Of a stretch of DNA of 64,000 bases, positions 34,100 through 43,500 are shown piece after piece; position 1 is the first letter of the stretch, and each line of letters starts with the position of its first letter. The stretch lies in contig CAZWZL010000007.1 of NCBI GenBank assembly GCA_964638515.1, forward strand, positions 10,113-74,112. The letters run 5' to 3'. The position numbers were made by a program, and so were the translations under genes. The notes beneath the pieces were generated by a model. It was not told the origin of the DNA, made no database searches, and saw only the letters and a program-made list of their open reading frames with translations. Source of the stretch: CAYPGJ01 sp964638515 (GTDB lineage: Bacteria; Planctomycetota; Phycisphaerae; Phycisphaerales; UBA1924).

Positions 34100-34827
34100 G
34101 TGAGGCGATTCGGCTGGAGGGCGTGACGAAATCGTTCGGCGAAGGCCGCGCAATGGTGCGCGCCTTGCGCGGGGTTGATCTCCTGGTGGAGGACGGCACG
34201 CTGCTGATGCTCGTCGGGCCCTCGGGCTGCGGCAAGACCACGCTGGTGTCGGTCATTTCGGGCGTGCTCGACGCGGACGGCGGCGCTATCCGCGTGTTTG
34301 GAAGGCAGTGGAGTGATCTGTCTCGCGAGGCCAAGACGTCGCTTCGGCGCGAGCTTGTCGGCTTTGTGTTTCAGCAGTTCAATCTGATTCCGACGTTGAC
34401 CGCTTCCGAGAACGCGGCAGTGCCGCTGCTGATACGGGGGGTGGCGCGCCGGGAGGCGTTGGCCCGGTCGGTGGACGTGCTCGATTCCATGGGGCTTCGT
34501 GATCGCGCTGACGCGTTGCCGGCGGAGCTGTCGGGGGGCATGCAGCAGCGTGTGGCGATCGCCCGAGCGCTGATCGGCCGGCCTCGCTTGATTGTGTGTG
34601 ACGAGCCCACGGCGGCTCTCGACGCGGTAACGGGGCAATCGGTGATGTCGCTGATTCACGGGGCGACGCGGGAGCTGGATGATCAGGGACGGCGCAGGGT
34701 GGTGATCGTGGTGACGCACGACAACCGGATCATGCACTTTGCGGATCGGATCGAGCGGATGGAGGACGGTCGATTGACGGGCCGCATCCCGGTACCGGCG
34801 GCGCCGGACGCGGCCACGCTTCACTGA
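34096..34827 (+). CDS. DevA/LolD-like ABC transporter ATPase
   Basis: A 243-residue ATP-binding subunit. Walker A is GPSGCGKTT, the Q loop FQQFNLIPTLTA, the signature LSGGMQQRVAIARAL, Walker B LIVCDEPTAALD and the switch His is in VVTHDN. The ATG at 34096 overlaps the permease stop; longer open frame upstream is antisense and out-of-frame noise. It powers the permease at 32972 and, by inference, the adaptor encoded divergently at 31783. Confidence 0.93.
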   Translation: MSEAIRLEGVTKSFGEGRAMVRALRGVDLLVEDGTLLMLVGPSGCGKTTLVSVISGVLDADGGAIRVFGRQWSDLSREAKTSLRRELVGFVFQQFNLIPTLTASENAAVPLLIRGVARREALARSVDVLDSMGLRDRADALPAELSGGMQQRVAIARALIGRPRLIVCDEPTAALDAVTGQSVMSLIHGATRELDDQGRRRVVIVVTHDNRIMHFADRIERMEDGRLTGRIPVPAAPDAATLH

Positions 34828-34845
34828 TTGATCGGGTGACGGGTG

Positions 34846-36879
34846 TCAGGCGGCGGCGGAGCCGGTTGACCTTTGCGCGTCGATCTGCTCGCGGCACTTG
34901 GCGAGCAGGACGTCTCGCTGGATGGGTTTGGTGGTGTAGTCATTGCAGCCGGCCGCGATGCACTTCTCGCGATCCCCGACCATCGCGTGGGCCGTGAGCG
35001 CGATGATGGGGCCCTTGTATCCGGCGTTACGGAGCATGGTGGTGGCGGTGTAGCCGTCCAATTCGGGCATTTGCATGTCCATGAGGATGAGATCGAAGGG
35101 TGCACCGGCGTTCAGCGCGTCGAGCGCCCGCTGTTTGGCCACGGCGCCGTCCGGCGCGATCTCGACACGGACACCGGCGCCGCGGAGTATGTACGAGATC
35201 AATCTCTGGTTGTCGGGGCCATCTTCCGCGAGCAGCACGGTGGCTCCATAGAGCCCCGAGCCGGCCCGCTCTCGGGCTGCCGCATCGCGTTGCTCGCCCT
35301 TGAGCACGCGGAGGCAGTGCACGCGGCTGGCCTGGCGCACGTCCCCGGTGGCGATGATGACGGTAAAGACGCTGCCGTGGCCGAGTGTTGATTGCAGCGA
35401 GATATCTCCGCCGAGGAGTTTGGCAAGGCGGCGCGCGATGGCGAGCCCGAGTCCGGTGCCGCCGAATCGGCGCGCCATGGAGGCGTCACCTTGCACGAAG
35501 GGCTGGAAGAGGCGGCCGACCTGATCCGGGCTCATGCCGATGCCGGTATCCGCCACTTCCACGCGGAGCGAACCGTCTTCGCCCGAGCTGCTGGGCTCGA
35601 AGGAGATTCTGACGCTGACGCGTCCCTTTTCCGTGTACTTGATGGCGTTGCCGACGAGATTGACGAGAATCTGACGGAAGCGTACGGGATCGGTCTGGAT
35701 CGTCCCGGGGATGGGCGTCGCCAGGGCGAACGAGAATTCCAGCCCCTTGGCTCTCGCACGCACGGACAGCAGCGATTCAATTTCCGCGAGAAGCTGGGTC
35801 GGCTCGCACTCGACCCGCTCGATTCCCATCTTGCCGGCCTCGATCTTGGAGATATCGAGGATGTCGTTGATGATGGCGAGAAGGTGCTCGCCGTTGCGAC
35901 GGATGGTGGTGACACATTCGGTTCGCTCGGATTCGACCTGTGGTTGGCTCATGAGGTCTGCAAAGCCCAGGATGGCGGTCATGGGGGTGCGGATCTCGTG
36001 GCTCATGCTGGCCAGGAACAGCGATTTCGCTTCGCTGGCGGCCTCGGCTGCGGTCTTGGCTTGCAGCAGGTCTCGAGTGCGCTCTTCGACGCGTTCCTGC
36101 AGGTGGTCATTGATCGTTCGCAGCTCGTAGTCCCGTCCCCCGATGGCGTCGCGCATCGATTCGAGCGCGTTTGCGAGCATGGCGATTTCGTCTTCACCCT
36201 TGGTGTTGATCGGCGTGCTGAGATCCCCCTCTCGGATGCGCCCCGCCGCCTTGACGAGAGGATCGAGCCTCTTGGTCCAACGGCGCAGCGACACGTTCAC
36301 GAGCAGAGCGATCAGTGTTCCGCTGATCACGGCGAGCACGAGCATGATGGATGCCTGCTTGCGGGCTTCGGCGACCATGGGTTCGGAGCAGAGGCGCACT
36401 TCGACGATGCCGAGCCGCTTGGGCGCGCTGGGTCGGCGCACCGTCAGGTCGAGATCCGACGCCTCGTCCGTGGCGGCCGGGAGCAGGCGCACCTCACTTC
36501 GTCCGATCTCGCCTTCGCGTGGCGTAAGGGTGGCGATGAGCCGGGAGGAGGGTCGATCCGTGTTCGGGCGGTCGGCGTGCGCGGCGACTTCTCCGGTGTC
36601 GGTCCGGATCTCCACTCGCAGCACACCACTGACCTGCGCGGCGCCCTGTGCCAGGCGTTCCAGCTCGACGCGGTCGCCGACCGCGAGTGCGAGTTCGCAG
36701 GACAGCGCGAGCGAATCGGCCATGGTCTGGGCGATGAGGCGCTGGGAGTCCTTGGCCCGCGCGAAGGCGTTCCACGTCAGCGCGACGCCCAGCCCGAAGA
36801 AGCCGAGGGCCATGGCGCTGGAGACCACGAGCGTGGCCTTCGTGGTGAGCGAGCCTCGATGGAACAGCTTTCGGATCAT
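34846..36879 (-). CDS. Hybrid sensor histidine kinase with HAMP and receiver domains
   Basis: A 677-residue membrane sensor kinase. Two membrane helices (residues 15-38 and 177-198) bracket a periplasmic region of about 140 residues, followed by HAMP (about 200-250), a short coiled coil, HisKA with His294 in SMSHEIRTPM, HATPase_c (DTGIGMSPDQ, FGGTGLGLAI) and a C-terminal receiver with the phosphoacceptor Asp in LILMDMQMPELDG. It is the last gene of a tight operon: its ATG overlaps the stop of the substrate-binding protein gene (ATGA), which in turn is one base from the TonB-dependent receptor gene. The context suggests it responds to a ligand taken up by the receptor and bound by the binding protein. 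No output regulator is next to it. Confidence 0.92.
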   Translation of the reverse strand: MIRKLFHRGSLTTKATLVVSSAMALGFFGLGVALTWNAFARAKDSQRLIAQTMADSLALSCELALAVGDRVELERLAQGAAQVSGVLRVEIRTDTGEVAAHADRPNTDRPSSRLIATLTPREGEIGRSEVRLLPAATDEASDLDLTVRRPSAPKRLGIVEVRLCSEPMVAEARKQASIMLVLAVISGTLIALLVNVSLRRWTKRLDPLVKAAGRIREGDLSTPINTKGEDEIAMLANALESMRDAIGGRDYELRTINDHLQERVEERTRDLLQAKTAAEAASEAKSLFLASMSHEIRTPMTAILGFADLMSQPQVESERTECVTTIRRNGEHLLAIINDILDISKIEAGKMGIERVECEPTQLLAEIESLLSVRARAKGLEFSFALATPIPGTIQTDPVRFRQILVNLVGNAIKYTEKGRVSVRISFEPSSSGEDGSLRVEVADTGIGMSPDQVGRLFQPFVQGDASMARRFGGTGLGLAIARRLAKLLGGDISLQSTLGHGSVFTVIIATGDVRQASRVHCLRVLKGEQRDAAARERAGSGLYGATVLLAEDGPDNQRLISYILRGAGVRVEIAPDGAVAKQRALDALNAGAPFDLILMDMQMPELDGYTATTMLRNAGYKGPIIALTAHAMVGDREKCIAAGCNDYTTKPIQRDVLLAKCREQIDAQRSTGSAAA

Positions 36880-37820
36880 TGCTTCTTGAACACGACCTTG
36901 GCGCTGCGCATGACTTCCGCCGGCAACTCGATCCCGAGCCGATCGGCCACTTCCAAGTTGATGGCAACTTCCCAGTTGGTGGGCGCCATCGTCCGATCAT
37001 CGGGTGTTTTTCGCAGCGCCATCATCGCGGCGGCCTCGCCTTGATCTTCCGGGGAGACGGCGACCCCCACCACGGCCCCGGCACGCACCACGGCGGCCGA
37101 ATAACCAAAGACCGGCGTGGATTTTCGGAGGCTCGCCAGCAGCACGGCCCGAACAACGGCCGAGTCGTACACGGCGGGATCGGGGCGTGTCCAGACGCAA
37201 TCGGGAGATCGCGCGAGGAGGGCGTCGATGGCGTCGCTGGCGTTGGCGTGTGCGGCCGCATCCACGGCTTCGAAGGAGAGCCCCGGCGGGGCGGCGTTGC
37301 GAGCCTCTTCGAGGAGTGCGACGCTCGACGGCGAAGCCGAGGAATACAACACACCGACGGATTTCGCCTTCGGCAAGGAGCGACGCAGAAGGGTGAGCTG
37401 CTCGATCGGCGCAGGCTCCATGAGCACGCCGCGCGTCGAGCGTGCGTCGTCCTCGAGCCCGGCGCCCTGCGGATCGGCCACCATGCAGAACACGATGGGG
37501 ATTCCGGCGGGCGCGTCGGATTGGGCGCGTTGGGCGGCCTCCGTGCCGACGGCGACAACTCCTTCGACGTCCTTGAGCGCGGCGGCGTTCCAGTCGGCCA
37601 GAGATGCCTCGACCGCGGCCGAGCCGCTCTTCCGGATCCGATCGATGATCCGGGCGGAGGCCGCCTTGTAGGGCGCTTCCTCGCCGCTGCGCAGCACGAC
37701 GAATGAACCGCCGGAGGCACGCGGGGCGAGGACCACCGCGCACACGGCCACGAGCAACCCGACGATCGCTGACGATCGGGACAGGCGATGGCGTCGTGTT
37801 GGGTTCGGCGCGACGAGCAT
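36876..37820 (-). CDS. ABC-type substrate-binding-like protein (ABC_sub_bind)
   Basis: A 314-residue periplasmic protein of the fold-type I binding-protein group, similar to the ABC_sub_bind family often found with sensor kinases rather than transporters. A signal sequence (residues 14-35, LSRSSAIVGLLVAVCAVVLA) is followed by two alpha/beta lobes, with VVAVGTEAAQRAQ, IPIVFCMVADPQGAGL, and in the second lobe AKSVGVLYSSASPSS and WTRPDPAVYDSAVVRAVLLASL. It lacks any adjacent permease or ATPase gene. It overlaps the kinase gene by ATGA and is one base from the receptor gene, so it probably feeds the ligand signal to the kinase. Confidence 0.82.
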   Translation of the reverse strand: MLVAPNPTRRHRLSRSSAIVGLLVAVCAVVLAPRASGGSFVVLRSGEEAPYKAASARIIDRIRKSGSAAVEASLADWNAAALKDVEGVVAVGTEAAQRAQSDAPAGIPIVFCMVADPQGAGLEDDARSTRGVLMEPAPIEQLTLLRRSLPKAKSVGVLYSSASPSSVALLEEARNAAPPGLSFEAVDAAAHANASDAIDALLARSPDCVWTRPDPAVYDSAVVRAVLLASLRKSTPVFGYSAAVVRAGAVVGVAVSPEDQGEAAAMMALRKTPDDRTMAPTNWEVAINLEVADRLGIELPAEVMRSAKVVFKKQ

Positions 37821-37821
37821 T

Positions 37822-39942
37822 TCAGAACTTGAACTGGGCCCTGATGAAGATTGCTCTCCCCGGCGTTTCGTGCGCCGTCAGTCCGCCGACATTGAAGACC
37901 GTTTGATCCGTCTGATCAAGGATGTCTCGGACGCCGAGCATGATTTCGCCGCGGCCGTCGAAGATCCGGCGCGAGAGCCCCAGATCCAACTGGTGAGAAA
38001 CGGGCACGGATTGCGTGCCCGCGTCGTCGTTGGTCACGTTGGTGTACCGATAGAACGCGGAGATGGTCCAGTCGTCGTCGAGATACAGCCTCGCGGTGGC
38101 GCCGGCCTTGTGCGAGGCGGGCCAGAACGAGCGGAGATCCTGGCTGGCGCGATCCGTGTCGAAGCCGTTGTAGGCGTACCACACGGAAACGCGGCCGTGC
38201 TCGCCGGTGAGGGCGAGTTCGAGTTCTCCGCCGTATCCGTCTGCGCCATCGATGTTTGCGGCGCGGAAGTTGGCCACGGTGACGGGTCCGACGACGACGG
38301 GCATGTTGGTGAAACCGATCAGGTCGCTGTATCGGTTGTAGTAGCCGTCTGCGCGGAGCGTGAGGCCGTCGGCGAGCACTCCGGTGTACCCCGCCTCGAG
38401 CGCGACGATGCCCTCGTTGTCCAGGTCTCTACCCGGGAACACGTTGAACGCGTGGAGGCCCGGGGCGAACTCAAACCTCGAGAGGCGAACCTCCCGAGTG
38501 GAGAGCAGCGGCGTTCGAAAGGAGCGCGCCGCGGCCAGGCGGAGCGTGTGCTCACCCTCCTGATCGAGCGCGAGAATGCCGGCGAGGCGTGCGGCCCAAT
38601 CAGGGTGCGTCTCGGAGTACCAGTCGCCTCGAACCTGCCCTTCGAGCATGAACCGGCGTGAGATGGTCCAGCGGTCCATGACGTATGCGCCGGCCCATCC
38701 CTCCGTCACCGGGGTTCCCAGCAGCATGAGATCGGCGGCGCTGCGCGAGCTGTTCTCGATGTTTGTGACGCGGCCGGTGGCGCCGACGGTCATCTCATGA
38801 CCGTCGGCCGGCTGGAACGTGAGCTGGCCTTCGATGATGTTCTCGAGCGTCTTGAACCGCGAGATGGAGGGCTCGTCGGTGTCGGAGAAGTTGCCGTACC
38901 ACTGGAGCATCCCTTTGGCGCCGGACTCGAACTCGTGATCGAGGCGCGCGAAGGACCTCACGGTTTCGTATGAGTTGTTTGACGGGCTGACGATATTGAG
39001 AAACTCGAAGGATCCCGATTCGACGTGTGATGCTCCCAGGCCGAACGTCAGATCGGTGGCGTCGCCGAGTCGAACGCTGGACTCGCCGTCGAAGCGGTAG
39101 TTGCGCTGGAAGTCGCGTGAGGCGAACGTGTCGTGCGCGATCGCCTGTTCGGACGATTCGAGGTCGTCGTACCCGAACGAGAGGCGCCACGCCCACGGGC
39201 CGGATTCCTCGGCCCATCGCACGTGGGAGAAGGTGTCGCCGAACTCGTTGACGGTGGTTGAGCCGAACACGCCGCGAATGTCGCGCGGGTTCTTCGTGAT
39301 GATGTTGATGACGCCGTTGTACGCGTTGGCGCCCCATGCGGCGCCGCCCGGCCCTCGCACAACCTCGACGCGGTCGATGTCCTCCATGAACACGGGGAGG
39401 CGGGACCATTCAGGCCCGCCGAAGATGGGGCTCTCCGCGATGCGTCCGTTGAGCAGGAGCAGCGTTCGATCCGAGTACCCGTCGTGCAGGCCGCGGACTC
39501 CGACGGCCCATCGGTTTCGATCGACCTGGAGCGCGTCGACGCCGGGCACGAATCGGAGCGCGTCGGGGATGCTTGTCCATCCGCTGGCGTGGATGTCTTC
39601 CTTGCTGAGCACGCTGACCGCGGCCGCCGACGCCGTGATCTTCTGTGGAGTGCGCCCGGAGGACACCACGAGCGGGATGTCCTCGAAGAGCATGAGGTCA
39701 CTGGACGCCGAGGACTTGGCCTTCTTCGGCTCGATCCCCTCGGGGTTGATCTCTATGGAAGAGGCCGCTGCTTGCGGTTGATCCGGAGGGGCGGCGTCCT
39801 GTGTCCGCGCCGTACTCGCCAGGGAGCACGTTGAGCCGGCGATGATCGCCAGCCCACACCGCCCGCATCGCGTCAACGGGATTGTTGACCGCGCGGGGCG
39901 CGCTCCGTCATGGGAACGCCCGATCGAATTGACGACTCGCAT
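37822..39942 (-). CDS. TonB-dependent outer-membrane receptor
   Basis: A 706-residue TonB-dependent receptor, energised through TonB for uptake of large ligands such as siderophores, vitamins or glycans. The N-terminus has a signal-like segment (about residues 28-48) and a linker, then the plug with TPQKITASAAAVSVLSKEDI, IPDALRFVPGV, DRTLLLLNGR and the diagnostic VRGPGGAAWGANAYNGVINI; the rest is a 22-strand-like beta-barrel ending in RAIFIRAQFKF with a C-terminal aromatic residue. The substrate cannot be told. It heads the operon with the binding protein and hybrid kinase. A TonB gene is not in the window. Confidence 0.9.
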   Translation of the reverse strand: MRVVNSIGRSHDGARPARSTIPLTRCGRCGLAIIAGSTCSLASTARTQDAAPPDQPQAAASSIEINPEGIEPKKAKSSASSDLMLFEDIPLVVSSGRTPQKITASAAAVSVLSKEDIHASGWTSIPDALRFVPGVDALQVDRNRWAVGVRGLHDGYSDRTLLLLNGRIAESPIFGGPEWSRLPVFMEDIDRVEVVRGPGGAAWGANAYNGVINIITKNPRDIRGVFGSTTVNEFGDTFSHVRWAEESGPWAWRLSFGYDDLESSEQAIAHDTFASRDFQRNYRFDGESSVRLGDATDLTFGLGASHVESGSFEFLNIVSPSNNSYETVRSFARLDHEFESGAKGMLQWYGNFSDTDEPSISRFKTLENIIEGQLTFQPADGHEMTVGATGRVTNIENSSRSAADLMLLGTPVTEGWAGAYVMDRWTISRRFMLEGQVRGDWYSETHPDWAARLAGILALDQEGEHTLRLAAARSFRTPLLSTREVRLSRFEFAPGLHAFNVFPGRDLDNEGIVALEAGYTGVLADGLTLRADGYYNRYSDLIGFTNMPVVVGPVTVANFRAANIDGADGYGGELELALTGEHGRVSVWYAYNGFDTDRASQDLRSFWPASHKAGATARLYLDDDWTISAFYRYTNVTNDDAGTQSVPVSHQLDLGLSRRIFDGRGEIMLGVRDILDQTDQTVFNVGGLTAHETPGRAIFIRAQFKF

Positions 39943-40172
39943 GTCTCGGTTCTCGCAGAGGCCTGCTCCCCAGGCCGGAAGGAGGTATCGGGCAGTTCAT
40001 GCCGCGAGCCCAGAGGTGGGCGTGCCGGATGCGTCACTAGCCCCGGTATCGGGTGGCTCATGGGCCCGAATTTGAGCGGGGTCGACCGCAACGAGCGCCT
40101 TCCGCGCCTGAGCGCGATCACTCCTTGCGAGCATCCGGGGGATCTGGGGTTCCGGCCGGCGTCTCCGAAACG

Positions 40173-40205
40173 CGAATGGCCCCGACCGAAGGGCCGGGGC
40201 CATTT
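40173..40205 (-). terminator. Terminator downstream of tRNA-Pro(CGG)
   Basis: AATGGCCCCG and CGGGGCCATT form a 10-bp stem with a 10-nt loop, 13 bases past the tRNA on the minus strand. The T tract is short. Confidence 0.6.
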
Positions 40206-40216
40206 CACCAGCAAAG

Positions 40217-40290
40217 TCGGGGTGACTGGATTTGAACCAGCGACCTTCTCGTCCCGAACGAGACGCGCTACCAAGCTGCGCTACACCCCG
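40217..40290 (-). tRNA. tRNA-Pro(CGG)
   Basis: A 74-nt cloverleaf. The acceptor stem is CGGGGTG/CACCCCG with discriminator A, the anticodon arm is TCTCG-TTCGGGA-CGAGA (anticodon CGG) and the T arm is CTGGTTCAAATCCAG. CCA is not encoded. It is co-oriented with tRNA-Val(CAC) 80 bases upstream. Confidence 0.95.
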
Positions 40291-40370
40291 CCGACGGGCT
40301 GACGCCCGATCTGCGTGCTCGGATGATACCCACCGCCGCTTCAGCGCGGTGGCGATCCGAGTGTTCCGAA

Positions 40371-40444
40371 TGGGCGCAACAGGATTCGAACCTGTGACCC
40401 CCGCCATGTGACGACGGTGCTCTAGCCAGCTGAGCTATGCGCCC
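40371..40444 (-). tRNA. tRNA-Val(CAC)
   Basis: A 74-nt cloverleaf. The acceptor stem is GGGCGCA/TGCGCCC with discriminator A, the anticodon arm is CCGTC-GTCACAT-GGCGG (anticodon CAC) and the T arm is ACAGGTTCGAATCCTGT. CCA is not encoded. Together with tRNA-Val(GAC) at 28693 it gives two valine isoacceptors in this window. Confidence 0.95.
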
Positions 40445-40518
40445 GGAGGGCAGGAGGATACACAGGCGGGCGGCCCGCCGCCACATCTCGGGGCGTTGCG
40501 GTTCGCATGGCGCCCATG

Positions 40519-40551
40519 AAAAACGCCCGACCATCGGGGGTCGGGCGTTTG
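40519..40551 (-). terminator. Rho-independent terminator of the large metzincin-like surface protein gene
   Basis: ACGCCCGACC and GGTCGGGCGT form a 10-bp stem with a 6-nt loop, followed by TTTTT on the minus strand, 31 bases past the stop codon. Confidence 0.88.
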
Positions 40552-40581
40552 GTGTGTCTTGGGCGAGGCGTGTCGCTGCGA

Positions 40582-43500
40582 TCAGGCCACGGCTCGGCGG
40601 CGGCGCGTGCCGACGAGACCGGCCGCGAGGGCCATCAGGGCTGCGGAGCCCGGCGTCGGGATGAGGTTGGCCGGCGCCGACTGGCCGAAGAAGGAGAGAA
40701 CGAGGTTGAGGTCGAGGAAGTTGACCACGCCGTCCTCGTTCGCGTCGCCGATCAGCCCCGGCATTCCGAAGACGCCGGCCGCGGCCTGCCCGAAGAAGGA
40801 GAGCACGTTATTGAGATCGAGGAAGTTGACCACGCCGTCACGATTGGTGTCGGCGGCGTTGCGCACGCCGAGCACGTACTCCGTCGCTCCGACCGACCGC
40901 CACCAGAAATGGTTCGGCGCGAGCGCGGGTGCGATGAAGGACGTGAAGTCCCCCACGCGCGAGGCGTAGGACATGATCGTCCACGAGTCACCCCAGTCCG
41001 GGTTGAACGGGCCGATCACGGTGATATCCAGCACGCCGGAGAGCGACGCATTGCCGGTGATGGTGATCCGATCGGCCTGCGCGGGGTTGGTTCCCGCGGT
41101 TTCCCACTCGTATCGGCCGGACGCGGTCTGCGTGTAGTTGCCGCCGATGGTCCAGGTTCCGGGCGAGGTTCCCGGGGCCACGGCGCCACGGTTGATGACG
41201 TTGACGCCCAGATTGGCGTTGCCTGAAGCGTCCGAGCCGGCGAGGATATCCAGGGTTCCTGCGCCGTTGACGTTGGCCGTCGGCACGAACGAGGCGGAGC
41301 CGTTGATGCGGAGAGATGCGCCGCCGGCGATGGTCGTCGTGCTCCCGCCGGAGAACGTTGAGGAAGAAGACAGCGTGTTAATGCCCCCGGTCACGGCGAG
41401 CGTGTCGCTTTGTGTGAACAAGGGGGCGCTGTACGTTCCGCCGCTCATGTTCATCATGCCGCTGTTGAAGATTCCGTGATTGGTCATCAGGAACGTGTTG
41501 CCGCCCCCGATGTTCATCGTTCCATCGAACACAAACAGCCCGCCGAAGTTTCCTGTGACGCGCACACCGCCGGTGAGGGCGTTGATCACGCCCATCTCGT
41601 TCGAGCCGTCGAGGTCGGGGAAGGCCACGGTGCTGATGGTGAGCGTTCCCCCATCGCCCGAGATGGTTCCGTTGTTGTTGAGATTCTGCGAGGTGACGGT
41701 TCCGAATCCGGTGAGATTGCCGACGTTGGTGATCTCGAACGCCCGGCCCGTGAGCACGGCCGGTGCGCCCAGCAGATTGACGGCGCCGTCGAGCTGCCAA
41801 TCGGAGGTGGTGTTCACCGCGAGCGTGCCCGCGACGTTGGCTGTTCCGTCGTAATCGTTGGTGGCGAACGCGTCGATGGTGGCGACGTTGAGCGTGAAGG
41901 TCGTGCCCGCGTTGACGGTGGTCAGGGCAAACCCGCCGCCGTCCCAGTCGTACTCGCCCGTGCTGATCGTCGTGCTCGCGGCGACGGTTGCGTCGCCGAA
42001 TTGGCGAAGCAGCCCGGCGCCGGTGTAGGAGCCGCCGCGGTAGATGATGGGGCCCGAAAGGATGAGTTGATCGGCGGCCGCGGTCAGCAGGACAGAGCCT
42101 GAGGAGAAGAACTCGATCGGCGCGGAAACGGTGTTGCCGCTGCCGTTGGCGTCGATGGTCCCGCCGATGAGATTCAGCTCGGCCGTTCCGCCCACGGAAC
42201 CGCTGACCATGGTCATGGTGTTGCCCATGGTCCACTGCCCGGAGGGCGAATTGACGTTCAGCGTGCCGTCGACCACAACCGCGTCGTCCATCGCGTCGGC
42301 GATGTTCGAATTAATCGTGAGGGTCGCGCCGTTCTCGATGGTGTGCGTGTGACCCAGGAACGCGGCGTCCCAGTCCAGCGTTTCGACGTCGATCGTCGTG
42401 CTGCCGGTGTAGGTCCAGTTTCCGTCGGTCTCGCCGCGGCCCGCTCCGGTGATCGTGCCGCCGTTGAACGTGCCGCCGCCGGTGAAGCGGACGGTTTCCC
42501 CCGCGTCGGCGGTGGCAGTGAATCCCGAGTTCAGTGTCGAGTTCTGAGACACGGTGGCGATGCCCGTGCCGGTGACATCGAGGGTGGCGATTCCTGAGGT
42601 GGTCATGGCTCCGCCGGCCAGCGTGGCCGTGGTCGTGCCCGTGTTCATGTTGAGCGTGCCGGAGTGCGTCCAGCCGTCGGTGAACGTCAGGGTTCGGTCG
42701 GCGCTGATGTTGGCCGTGCCGTCGAAGGCGTCGTTGAGCGTGCCGTTGAATGTGATGCTGCCGCCGGTGGCGTTGACAACGCCCGCGCCGGTGAAGCCAT
42801 CGAGGTCCCAGGTGCCCGCGGCCGCGGTGTTGAAGACGAGATCGCCGCCGGAAGCCGTGACGGTGCCGTCGTTGATCAGGTCGCCGCCGTTGACGGTGAC
42901 TGTGCCCCTGCCGATCACATCGGCCAGAGCGTCATCGATGTCGAGGGTGCCGTTGACGTTCACGGTTCCGCCGAAGAGGAACAGCTGGGCGTCGCCGTTC
43001 TGAAGGGTGAGGCCGCCGTTGGCGTTGTACGTCCCGCCCTCGTTCACGACAATGTCGCTGTCGAGCCCGTCAACGATGGCCAGATCGAACGTGGAGAGCG
43101 TTCCGCCGTTGTTGATGTTGACGTTCGCGGCTTCGCGGACGATCAGCCGGCGTGCGACTTCTCCGGCCGTGCTCACCGTCGCGGTGTTCCCGTTCACGAT
43201 GTAGGCGTCTTCGGTGCTGTCGGGCTGATCGTTGCCGATCCAGTTGCCGTTGGTGTTCCAATCGCCGCTGGAGTGAATGTACTTTCGATCGAGATCGATG
43301 TCGGTCCACTGGCTGGCCGAGGCCATCGAGAAGATGTCCGTCGGCGTGGGCAGCGTGCGTGTTGCGAGCCCGGATGACGGGAACATCAGGCAGATGTTGC
43401 AGGCGAGGTGGGCGATGTTGGTTCCGGAAGCGGTTCGCGCGGCCAACGCGCCGCCTCGGGTCAGCGTGGTGCTGAAGTCATAGTCGCCGTCGCTGGTCTG

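Noticed and set aside
33484..34827. 447-residue fused ATPase
   Set aside because: Its first 204 residues are out-of-frame reading of the permease gene; the ATPase starts at 34096 with an ATGA overlap.
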